A stretch of DNA of 64,000 nucleotides from a virus: positions 1 to 64,000 of the IMG/VR virus record IMGVR_UViG_3300042397_001844; one strand, written 5' to 3'. Each line of letters begins with the position of its first letter. Position 1 is the stretch's first letter. Both the position numbers and the translations under genes were made by a program. Positions 51,136-58,278 of the stretch are shown in pieces. The notes under the pieces are model-generated. The model was not told where the DNA came from. It did not search any database and saw only the letters and a program-made list of their open reading frames with translations.

Positions 51136-52611
51136 TTAATTTAAAAGTGATTTGTACTCATCACCACTCATATTCAACTTTTTAAGATTATGAGATTTGC
51201 TAGTTACTACAAGATTATCATATTCAGTAACACCACCTTTTTTCTTTCCCCAACTTCTAGGAATATAATGGTCACCAACCAACTTCTTATTATCCAAAGG
51301 TTGTCCATCGTAGAAATCAATTCTACCTTGCTCTTCCCATTTTCTGATAATTTGGTCTCTAGTAAAATCACGATTATCAATTTCAATTACCCCAAAAGAA
51401 TCCATATTTTCTTTTAATTCCTTATCCAATATATAAGTGATTGTACCAATTGCTTTTGGATTTTTACCACCAAATAGTTTATTGAATGGCTCCATTTGCT
51501 CATCATCAGTACCAAACATTAATTCATCAGCATACAACTTACCACCAGTCTTTTTATCGGTATTACTCCATTTATCATATACTTCAAAAAACTTATTTAC
51601 ATAGGTTTCTATAATAAGCTTTCCGTATTTGTTTTTTAACTCATAACCATATAAAATTAACATTTGAGAAAACATTGGTACAAGTTTATATTTTCTATCA
51701 GATGCAACAGATGTAATGATATCATAAGAAAATTGAATTAGTGGTTCTAAAACCGATTCTTTATAATCTTCAAATTGTTCTTCGGTAGATAAGATACCAT
51801 TGGTGGCCTGAGCCTTTGTAATCCAATCGGTGTGTTTTCCTTGTGTAAGTCCATTACGATAACCATTATGTTGTAACATAATCATTTCGGAAACAAACTC
51901 ATCTACTTCCATACGGCCGTTGATTACGAACCCTTCGGAGAAATTAGATAATTTCCATTTTTTCTTCTTTCCACTATCAATTAATGTTCTATCAAATAGT
52001 TTATGCTTATTTTCAAATCTTGATATATTACGAATATATTCAGATAATCTACCACGAATAGCGTTTCTCTTTTCTTGTGGTTTCATTTCATTTGAATTAT
52101 TCAAAACATTAATGAATAAATCAGCCGTTTGAGAATCTGATAAGTTTTCGTACCACTTACAGCTAATTCTATAAGAAAGTATTGTTTGATATAAATTTGG
52201 TTCGTTTTGTCTAATCCAATCTATATTCTTTTCGCGCAAATCAATACCATTGATTATAAAAGAGTCATGTTTTGGTAAACAAAACTCACCATTTATAAAA
52301 TCCAAAATAGATGTTATTCTTTGCTGCCCGTCAATAAGTTCAAAGATAAAAGATTTTCCTTTCTTAACAACTCTAATATGAATTTCAGGAATCTTTTTAT
52401 ACGAATTGAGAATAACAGTTAGCATTATACCTTGTTTAAAGGTAAGAGATGCTACTTTTTCTCTTTGATACTCCCTAGCCCCAGTTTCAATTTTTGGAGT
52501 TTTAGAGTCTGTTAAATACGAAATACTAACATCTCCATCGTAAGATGTTGGTTTGTTTGTTTGGCCAAAGCTTTCTTCGGCGATTTCACAATAAATGAAA
52601 TTTTCAGTCAT
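51136..52611 (-). CDS. DUF262 (GmrS-like) and HNH nuclease domain protein
   Basis: 491 residues. FELIDGQQRITSILDFI (DGQQRIT at 94-100) is the hallmark of DUF262, a ParB-like NTP-hydrolysing domain. The C-terminus carries an HNH-type motif: VGDHYIPRSWG (Asp447-His448) followed by YDNLVVTSKSHNLKK (Asn466, His474). This is the architecture of GmrSD-type type IV restriction enzymes that cut modified (glucosylated) DNA. In a phage it could act against competing modified phages or host DNA or be a homing-like nuclease. It has its own promoter. Confidence 0.82.
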   Translation of the reverse strand: MTENFIYCEIAEESFGQTNKPTSYDGDVSISYLTDSKTPKIETGAREYQREKVASLTFKQGIMLTVILNSYKKIPEIHIRVVKKGKSFIFELIDGQQRITSILDFINGEFCLPKHDSFIINGIDLREKNIDWIRQNEPNLYQTILSYRISCKWYENLSDSQTADLFINVLNNSNEMKPQEKRNAIRGRLSEYIRNISRFENKHKLFDRTLIDSGKKKKWKLSNFSEGFVINGRMEVDEFVSEMIMLQHNGYRNGLTQGKHTDWITKAQATNGILSTEEQFEDYKESVLEPLIQFSYDIITSVASDRKYKLVPMFSQMLILYGYELKNKYGKLIIETYVNKFFEVYDKWSNTDKKTGGKLYADELMFGTDDEQMEPFNKLFGGKNPKAIGTITYILDKELKENMDSFGVIEIDNRDFTRDQIIRKWEEQGRIDFYDGQPLDNKKLVGDHYIPRSWGKKKGGVTEYDNLVVTSKSHNLKKLNMSGDEYKSLLN

Positions 52612-52700
52612 AGTTTAAAATTTGCGATAATATCTTAACCTCTAATTTATAATTTTTTTGGGTTTTTAGATATCATCAGTTTTATAAATTGTTTACTATG

Positions 52701-52732
52701 TAAAGGTACGAATAATTTGTGAATTCGCCAAA
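52701..52732 (-). promoter_or_regulatory. Bacteroidota-type promoter upstream of the DUF262-HNH gene
   Basis: Minus-strand TTTG (52732-52729), 20-nt spacer ending ATTATTCG, then TACCTTTA (52708-52701). The leader is about 85 nt, the longest in the family, and contains no ORF. Confidence 0.65.
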
Positions 52733-52750
52733 TCTTTTTTACTATTTATT

Positions 52751-52777
52751 ATAACTGATTGATTATCAATGAGTTAT
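52751..52777 (-). terminator. Candidate hairpin/terminator after Mom-like gene 2
   Basis: The minus strand has inverted arms ATAACT-C-ATTGA and TCAAT-C-AGTTAT around a 3-nt loop, with one C-C mismatch. It begins 3 nt after the stop codon at 52781. No clear T run follows, so this may be an mRNA-stabilising hairpin. The promoter at 52701 begins just after it. Confidence 0.45.
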
Positions 52778-52780
52778 ATA

Positions 52781-53581
52781 TTACCAAAAATTTTCAGTAC
52801 CTTCCGGTACTTCGTATGTAGTTAGATGATGTACCACTTCTGTGTTGTATGAAGCGGTATCTTTTGGATACGGCCTGATTTCGTGCTTTAATCGTTTCAT
52901 CAAATCCTTCTTTTCTTTTTTATCTTGCGCAAGTATTTGAACATATCTATGTTTTGGTGGTTCTTCCCTTCTCCAAAACTCTTTATATCCTTGCTTACCA
53001 ATTTCCATTTGTAAGTGTGCTAAGTTACCACTACCCCACATTGAAAATACAGTTCTACTATGAATCCATTGATACGGGTCTTTGTGTAATGATATACCCC
53101 AATTTGGCATCAATGCAATATCCGTAGATAATCCTTGATAAATCCAATTGGTAGCTTGGTATATTCCTCCCAAGTGAGCTTGTCCGTTATCAGCGTATGA
53201 AAGTAATACCTTAATATTCTTATCATGCTCTTTTAACCATTTGAAAGATTGTCCTAATGCAAATGATTCAATATTAGAACCATAACCATCATCACAATAT
53301 AAACGTGTCAATTCTAAAATGTTATCTTTGGTCAATCCTTCACAAATAGAAGTGGATGCTTTTGCTCCAACAGGAAACCCATAGATTAAACAACCTATAA
53401 GTTTATCACCATCAAAGGTATTAGCATCTTCTGATTTGTAATATATTCCAATTGCATATCTACAAGCTGTCCAAGCGTGAGTATAGTGCTTCTTAACAAT
53501 AATATCTTTAGCGATACTCTTTGCTATTGGAGCTACATATACTTTGGATGTATCACAATAATTTTTACCTTCTACCTTCAT
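52781..53581 (-). CDS. Mom-like GNAT-fold DNA adenine modification protein (copy 2)
   Basis: 266 residues. The block AKDIIVKKHYTHAW is the N-terminal KxHYxxxW of the Mom family. LIGCLIYGFPVG, LELTRLYCDDGYGSNIESFAL and VLLSYADNGQAHLGGIYQATN (128-144, followed by WIYQG) match the family signature SYADxxxGHxGxIYQATNWxYxG. Mom of phage Mu converts adenine to N6-methylcarbamoyl-adenine, which blocks many restriction enzymes. It is a paralogue of the gene at 53840, with the same opening KVEGKxYCD. Whether adenine is modified here is inferred from family membership. Confidence 0.85.
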   Translation of the reverse strand: MKVEGKNYCDTSKVYVAPIAKSIAKDIIVKKHYTHAWTACRYAIGIYYKSEDANTFDGDKLIGCLIYGFPVGAKASTSICEGLTKDNILELTRLYCDDGYGSNIESFALGQSFKWLKEHDKNIKVLLSYADNGQAHLGGIYQATNWIYQGLSTDIALMPNWGISLHKDPYQWIHSRTVFSMWGSGNLAHLQMEIGKQGYKEFWRREEPPKHRYVQILAQDKKEKKDLMKRLKHEIRPYPKDTASYNTEVVHHLTTYEVPEGTENFW

Positions 53582-53819
53582 TCTTTTTTGCTTGTTTTGC
53601 TTTTTCTAAAATAGATAAACTTCTCTCAGCCTTTGCTAATTTTTGTCTTTGTTTCAAATCTTTTACATAACCAGCAGGATATTTGTTCTCTACTGATATA
53701 GGTCCATTTGGGAATTTATCCAAATCGTATTTCCAAATTGATTCACATCCATCATCATCTTTGTAGATATGTTCAAATTTACGTGGTTTATCCTTAGCGC
53801 TGGGTTCTACTCTTGCCAT
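53565..53819 (-). CDS. Small hypothetical protein between the two Mom-like genes
   Basis: 84 residues, basic, highly charged. It starts ARVEPSAKDKPRKFEHIYKDDDG and ends in a lysine-rich coiled segment (LKQRQKLAKAERSLSILEK). It overlaps copy 2 by 17 nt. The promoter at 53827-53858 leaves a leader of only a few nucleotides, so translation is nearly leaderless. It may be a DNA-binding or partner protein of Mom, judged by its position only. Confidence 0.6.
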   Translation of the reverse strand: MARVEPSAKDKPRKFEHIYKDDDGCESIWKYDLDKFPNGPISVENKYPAGYVKDLKQRQKLAKAERSLSILEKAKQAKKNEGRR

Positions 53820-53826
53820 AACATTA

Positions 53827-53858
53827 CAAATATACGAAATTAATCTGAAACTACCAAA
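53827..53858 (-). promoter_or_regulatory. Bacteroidota-type promoter within the end of Mom-like gene 1
   Basis: Minus-strand TTTG (53858-53855), 20-nt spacer with GTAGTTTC and ATTTCG, then TATATTTG (53834-53827). The -33 box lies inside the last codons of Mom-like gene 1, whose stop is at 53840. It drives the 84-residue gene and Mom-like gene 2 with an extremely short leader. Confidence 0.75.
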
Positions 53859-54613
53859 TCTATCGGCTCCATTTTATGAACTTCATCGATAATATCCAAC
53901 TCTACCTTTGGATATGGGAATACCTCATGTTTAAGCGATTTTAAGAGGGCTTTACGTTCCTTTTTATCTTTGGTTAGAATATACACATAGCGATGCTTAC
54001 GGGGTTCTCTTTTAATCCAGAATGGGCTTGTAACCATTGTCTGAATTATCTTTGGGTCATTCGTTCCGTACTTCACATAGGATGTCCGAGAATGATGCCA
54101 TTCATCATCTTCACTCCATTTGAAACTCCAACTATCTGACCATCTGATTTTGTTACCTTGATATATCCAATTAGTAGCTTGATATACCGTTCCTAAGTGC
54201 CCAGCGTTTGGGTCTGAATAAGATATTAGGGCTTTGATACGAGGTACATTAGTTCTTAACCATTCAAAAGATTGTCCAACGAACCAACTCTCAATGTTAC
54301 TACCATATCCATCGAATACGAATAGTCGTGTTAATTCTAATACACCATCTCTAGGAAGTAATTCGGAAATTGATGCGCCGGCATTTCTACCAACCGGGTC
54401 ACCATAACAGGCAACTCCAACTAATTGTTCATTCACTCCACTAAAGAATGAATGTTCATCATCGGATATATAAAATAATCCAATGGCATAGGATACCTTT
54501 GTCCATATTCCACTATAATGGTTATTGACAATGATATCCTTTGCTATGTTCTTATTAATCTCTCTAATTGAAAATTTAGAGATATCGCAATATTGTTTAC
54601 CTTCTACTTTCAT
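53840..54613 (-). CDS. Mom-like GNAT-fold DNA adenine modification protein (copy 1)
   Basis: 257 residues. It shows the same Mom signature: NNHYSGIW, LVGVACYGDPVG, LELTRLFVFDGYGSNIESWF, and ALISYSDPNAGHLGTVYQATN (131-148) then WIYQG. YADxxxGH appears as YSDxxxGH, a conservative change. Copies 1 and 2 differ clearly in sequence, so each may have its own specificity or they may form a heteromer. The start overlaps the stop of the HTH-like gene by 4 nt. Catalytic details of Mom are still limited, so the role is known by family only. Confidence 0.85.
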   Translation of the reverse strand: MKVEGKQYCDISKFSIREINKNIAKDIIVNNHYSGIWTKVSYAIGLFYISDDEHSFFSGVNEQLVGVACYGDPVGRNAGASISELLPRDGVLELTRLFVFDGYGSNIESWFVGQSFEWLRTNVPRIKALISYSDPNAGHLGTVYQATNWIYQGNKIRWSDSWSFKWSEDDEWHHSRTSYVKYGTNDPKIIQTMVTSPFWIKREPRKHRYVYILTKDKKERKALLKSLKHEVFPYPKVELDIIDEVHKMEPIDLVVSD

Positions 54614-54813
54614 AAGCTACCACTCCAAAAATGATTTAAATGAGTCCAAGTTTTACGTTGAATTATCTTCAATACATTTGATGGTGATACCTTATTGTTT
54701 TGGGCAATAACTTTAATATTACGATGACCCATTCTCCATAGGTCTCTAATGATTAAAACTTGTTCCTCTGTCAGTTTTGCTGACGGGTGTTGCTGCCCTC
54801 TTAAAATTGCCAT
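54610..54813 (-). CDS. Small helix-turn-helix protein of homing-endonuclease-associated type
   Basis: 67 residues. HPSAKLTEEQVLIIRDLWRMG followed by IKVIAQNNKVSPSNVLKIIQ and a W motif is the HTH pattern often found at the C-terminal or N-terminal end of HNH/GIY homing endonucleases (AKLTEEQVxxIRxL...IAxxxxVSxxxVxxIxxxxxW). Here it stands alone and has no nuclease domain. It overlaps Mom-like gene 1 by 4 nt and may regulate the modification module. Confidence 0.65.
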   Translation of the reverse strand: MAILRGQQHPSAKLTEEQVLIIRDLWRMGHRNIKVIAQNNKVSPSNVLKIIQRKTWTHLNHFWSGSL

Positions 54814-54836
54814 AAATGTAACCTTTATTTTTTGTT

Positions 54837-55100
54837 CTACTTCAATCCTTCGTTGATAGCGTTTACATACGCCATCTTAGAAGACATTCCAGTAAATCTA
54901 TTTATTTCTACTCCATCTTTTACTATCACTACAGTTGGTACTGAACGTACTCCGTATTCAGTTGCTGCTTCATATGCCGTATCTACATCATAATCAGTAA
55001 ACTTAACATTTGTAAATTGTCCCTTAACTTCATTCATAATAGGAGCTAATGCTCTGCATGGGCCACACCACACTGCTGAAAATTTCTTTACTTCTAACAT
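54837..55100 (-). CDS. trxA: Thioredoxin
   Basis: 87 residues. FSAVWCGPCRALAPIMNEV has the WCGPC active site near residues 11-15, and VRSVPTVVIVKDG has the cis-Pro loop. It is shorter than cellular thioredoxin (about 105) by lack of the N-terminal strand and helix. The gene lies directly after nrdA (22-nt gap), so it is probably the electron donor for the ribonucleotide reductase, comparable to the T4 NrdC. Confidence 0.9.
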   Translation of the reverse strand: MLEVKKFSAVWCGPCRALAPIMNEVKGQFTNVKFTDYDVDTAYEAATEYGVRSVPTVVIVKDGVEINRFTGMSSKMAYVNAINEGLK

Positions 55101-55122
55101 CTTCTTTTTTTATTTTAATTGT

Positions 55123-56901
55123 TTATGCTTCACAACTTACACAGTCAGGGTTCATAGCTTGTTGAGCTATATCTCCTCTCAATACTGATTCAGTTCTCAT
55201 ATAATATAATGTTTTAACTCCTTGCTTCCAAGCTTCCAAATGTACCTGATTAATCCATTTAGGGTCAGCTATTGCTGGAAATGCTAAATTCAATGAAACC
55301 GCCTGGTCTATATATTGTTGTCTAACACCTGCTTGTCTTACCAAATCCAATTGATTAATTTCTTTGAATGTTTTGAATACATCTTTAACTGATGTACATT
55401 TATGTTTTGCTTCACCCTCTACTTCTTTACACTCCACAATCTTTCCATCTACATAACACCACTCATCTAAAAAATCCAATCCCATTACAGAACCACCATC
55501 TGCTAAAATCTTATCCCAAGTTTCTTTTGTATCAAATCCTATTTTCTTTAACACCTTTTTTAATTCAGGATTCTTTCTGATGAAAGTTCCTTTTGATGTT
55601 TGTTCGGTAAATACATTAGCTGCCCAAGGTTCAATACCACTACTTACGTTACCACTCAACTTAGAGTTTGATACCGTAGGTGCTACTGCTCTTAAATGTG
55701 TATTTCTCATACCACTTTCTTTACACCATAGTGGTTCACCATATTCAGTTGCTAACCATCTACTTGCTCTTTCAGATTCAATCTTTAATTGAGAGAAAAT
55801 CTTACGGGTTTCAAATTGAGCTTGTAAACCTTCAAATGGCAATCCTTTTTGTTGTAAATAAGTGTGCCATCCCAATACACCTAAACCCAATGCTCTACCT
55901 CTTTCTGCTGAACGTACTGAATTTTCAAATCCTTTTAAGTTTTTAGCTCTTTGGATAAATTCTTCCAATACACCATCTAAAAAGATAGTAGCTGTATAAA
56001 CTAAATCCGTATCTTTCCACTCATCGTACTTTGCTAAGTTTAGAGAACTTAAGCAACAAACAAATGAATGTTGTTCATCAGTATGTAATACGATTTCAGA
56101 ACATATATTAGTCATATGAACTTTCAAACCATTCTTTTTATACATTTCAGGATTTGCTTTGTTTACATTTCCTTTATACATAATGTATGGTTCACCAGTT
56201 GCTTTTCTTTTTTGTAATAATTTACCCCACTTTCTACGAGCATCAGGCTCACCTTCTTCTAACTTCTTCATAAATCTATCACTAATTACAACACATTGAT
56301 GTAAGTTAAGTGATTGACGATTTACATCTCCCTTTGGTTCTCTAATCTCTAAGAAATCTTCAAAATCTTTGTGTTCAATTTTAATGTTTACCGATGCTGC
56401 TCCTCTACGAACTGAACCCTGATTTGTAGCTAGAATAGTTGAATCATAGATTTTACAAAATGGAACTACACCATCTGATGTACCATTTCCAGTAATTTTA
56501 GTACCAGCCGGTCTAATCATATTAATACCAATACCAACACCACCGCCATGCTTTGCTAACAACATCAATTCTAAATTCTTAGAACCAATCTCATAGATAC
56601 TATCACCCACATCAATACCGAAGCATGAAATAGGTAATCCTCTATCAGTACCAGTATTTGCTAATACAGGTGTTGCTAAACATAACCAACCCTTCCACAT
56701 ATAATCAAAAAACTTTGTTGCTAATTGTGGTTTATCCAATCTCTTAGCAACTGCCGTAGCAACTCTCCAATATGCATCTTTAGGCTTTTCGCCTGATTGT
56801 AAATAAGTCTTTGATATAGTTTTTATATATATCTCATTGTTTCCCCAAGAAGGAAAATCAACATCTATTTCCCATCCATTTTCTTCTCCGTAATTTTTCA
56901 T
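55123..56901 (-). CDS. nrdA: Class I ribonucleotide reductase alpha subunit
   Basis: 592 residues. Active-site Cys93 in LPISCFGID, the Asn265-Cys267-Glu269 triad in MTNICSEIVL, a Cys pair at 282-283, radical-transfer Tyr566-Tyr567 in TLYYMRTESVL, and the C-terminal C587xxC590 tail (CVSCEA) are all present. It reduces ribonucleotides to deoxyribonucleotides with NrdB. The N-terminal ATP-cone of the T4/E. coli protein (about 100 residues) is missing, so dATP overall-activity inhibition is probably absent. It is 9 nt downstream of nrdB. Confidence 0.93.
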   Translation of the reverse strand: MKNYGEENGWEIDVDFPSWGNNEIYIKTISKTYLQSGEKPKDAYWRVATAVAKRLDKPQLATKFFDYMWKGWLCLATPVLANTGTDRGLPISCFGIDVGDSIYEIGSKNLELMLLAKHGGGVGIGINMIRPAGTKITGNGTSDGVVPFCKIYDSTILATNQGSVRRGAASVNIKIEHKDFEDFLEIREPKGDVNRQSLNLHQCVVISDRFMKKLEEGEPDARRKWGKLLQKRKATGEPYIMYKGNVNKANPEMYKKNGLKVHMTNICSEIVLHTDEQHSFVCCLSSLNLAKYDEWKDTDLVYTATIFLDGVLEEFIQRAKNLKGFENSVRSAERGRALGLGVLGWHTYLQQKGLPFEGLQAQFETRKIFSQLKIESERASRWLATEYGEPLWCKESGMRNTHLRAVAPTVSNSKLSGNVSSGIEPWAANVFTEQTSKGTFIRKNPELKKVLKKIGFDTKETWDKILADGGSVMGLDFLDEWCYVDGKIVECKEVEGEAKHKCTSVKDVFKTFKEINQLDLVRQAGVRQQYIDQAVSLNLAFPAIADPKWINQVHLEAWKQGVKTLYYMRTESVLRGDIAQQAMNPDCVSCEA

Positions 56902-56910
56902 AAACTTTTT

Positions 56911-57924
56911 TTAAAATATATCATCCCAATTTTCACCTTCACCAGCCTTACTATAATCAGTAGGTCTCATAGCGAAGAAATCCGTATGGGTTACTCCACC
57001 TGTAAGATGGTAGAACCAATCTAATTCAGATGCTTTCTTTTCGTTAAACTCAAAGTAGTCATCTCCACCTTTAATTGGGTTGTATCCTAATTCTCCTAAT
57101 TTCTCATTAACTCTTTTTGTAATGAATTCTTTTAAGTTATCTTTTTTAAGATTATCCAAATCACCCATTTCAAAAATTTTATCAATAAATTTATGTTCTA
57201 AATCTCTAATAATTAGTGCTGCCTCATAAATATCTTTTTTAGCTTCCTCTAATAATTCAGGAAACTCCTCACACATGTGTCTGAATAATTGACAACCCAT
57301 CTTTGAATGTAGGGATTCATCTCTTACACTCCACTTCATTTGTTGTCCGATTCCTTTTAATAGATTTCTCATTTGAAAAGAATACAATACAGCGAATGAT
57401 GAGTATAATGCTACACCTTCAGCAAATGCCGAAAAGATAGCAAGTGAACGAGCAACTTCAACTCTAGCCTGATGATTTGTTTGTAAATCTTTAGGAGTCC
57501 AATCTGCAGTTGTGTTTGTTAATAACTCAAATCTTTCCTTCATTGTTTCATCATGTAGGAAACCTGCGAAATCATCTAATCCCAATGTTTCATTAAGATA
57601 TGAATATGCAACTGAATGGATTGTTTCTTGCGAACCAAATGCCATCGCCATCTGTCTAATCTCATGCTTTGGAAACCATTTGGTAACCATACCTGTCCAA
57701 TAATCTGATACTGCACATTCCGTTTGAGCAAACCCCAAAAGAATATTTCCAACTAAATGTTTTTCTTCTTTTGTTAAATTCTCATTCCAATCCTTCACAT
57801 CTCCCTGCATTGGGATTTCAGTATGTAACCAAAATGCTTGCATTTGTTTCAACCAACCTTCATTGTAGTAGTCTGGGAATTCAAATGGTTTGTAGGGAAT
57901 CCTATCCGTAAATAATTTGCTCAT
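56911..57924 (-). CDS. nrdB: Class I ribonucleotide reductase beta subunit
   Basis: 337 residues from the ATG at 57924; a TTG at 57972 would extend it by 16 residues. Metal-site residues Glu69, Glu100, His103 and the radical Tyr107 are in place (QETIHSVAYSYL), with later ligands in FAEGVALYSSF and RDESLHSKMG. The C-terminal NWDDIF tail binds NrdA. It forms the dimanganese or diiron radical-generating subunit. It is followed at once by nrdA and then thioredoxin. Confidence 0.93.
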   Translation of the reverse strand: MSKLFTDRIPYKPFEFPDYYNEGWLKQMQAFWLHTEIPMQGDVKDWNENLTKEEKHLVGNILLGFAQTECAVSDYWTGMVTKWFPKHEIRQMAMAFGSQETIHSVAYSYLNETLGLDDFAGFLHDETMKERFELLTNTTADWTPKDLQTNHQARVEVARSLAIFSAFAEGVALYSSFAVLYSFQMRNLLKGIGQQMKWSVRDESLHSKMGCQLFRHMCEEFPELLEEAKKDIYEAALIIRDLEHKFIDKIFEMGDLDNLKKDNLKEFITKRVNEKLGELGYNPIKGGDDYFEFNEKKASELDWFYHLTGGVTHTDFFAMRPTDYSKAGEGENWDDIF

Positions 57925-57969
57925 AGTGTAATCTAATTTTGTAAGTTCTTTGAGGGGTGAATATAAATA

Positions 57970-58004
57970 CAATATATACTCATAAACCTTTCAGAATTCA
58001 CAAC
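57970..58004 (-). promoter_or_regulatory. Weak promoter-like site upstream of nrdB
   Basis: The minus strand has TTG (58003-58001), then about 22 nt, then TATATATTG (57978-57970). It differs from the family in spacing and lacks the TTTCG extension. It may be a degenerate promoter for nrdB after the terminator at 58057-58078. Confidence 0.3.
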
Positions 58005-58056
58005 TATTTTTTAATATTTTTGTCTGTTCTTATTAATGTCTATTATAACATATAGT

Positions 58057-58078
58057 TAGGGGAGTGTTACCTCCCCTA
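58057..58078 (-). terminator. Strong hairpin after the H1-like gene
   Basis: The minus strand has a perfect 8-bp stem TAGGGGAG / CTCCCCTA with a 6-nt loop, starting 5 nt after the stop of the 56-residue gene. The downstream sequence is AT-rich but lacks a T run. It separates gp41/H1-like from nrdB. Confidence 0.65.
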
Positions 58079-58083
58079 TCATA

Positions 58084-58254
58084 TTATGCTTTTTGCTCTG
58101 CGGTAGATGCTTGTCTATACGCAGTAATCAATTTCTTCAAATCACCGATAGCTTTTCTAGCTCTTGATTTGTTTACTTTTTTAGTTCCGTTGTGCTCTGT
58201 TTCAAATTGTGTAAACAAAGTCTTCATTTGTTCGAATAGTTCTTGACTGTTCAT
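58084..58254 (-). CDS. Small histone H1-like (Hc1-type) nucleoid protein
   Basis: 56 residues, starting at ATG 58254. The sequence MNSQELFEQMKTLFTQFETE is followed by KKVNKSRARKAIGDLKKLITA and a short C-terminal tail. This resembles the histone H1-like proteins of Bacteroidota (about 58 residues), which share NKxxxxRARKxxxxLxKLxxxxR. Those bind DNA non-specifically. In a phage it might compact or protect replicating DNA or displace host nucleoid proteins. It is 24 nt after gp41 and followed by a strong hairpin. Family call rests on the conserved basic core. Confidence 0.68.
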   Translation of the reverse strand: MNSQELFEQMKTLFTQFETEHNGTKKVNKSRARKAIGDLKKLITAYRQASTAEQKA

Positions 58255-58278
58255 AGTTTTTGTTTTTAATTGTTATTA

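Noticed and set aside
52612-52780. 169-nt gap before the DUF262-HNH gene considered for a small RNA or ORF
   Set aside because: It contains only the promoter, a hairpin after the Mom-like gene, and an AT-rich leader; no ORF with start and stop of useful size was found.
57925-57972. TTG extension of NrdB by 16 residues
   Set aside because: Class I beta subunits start close to the MSKLF position, and the TTG overlaps the weak promoter-like site. It is not fully excluded.
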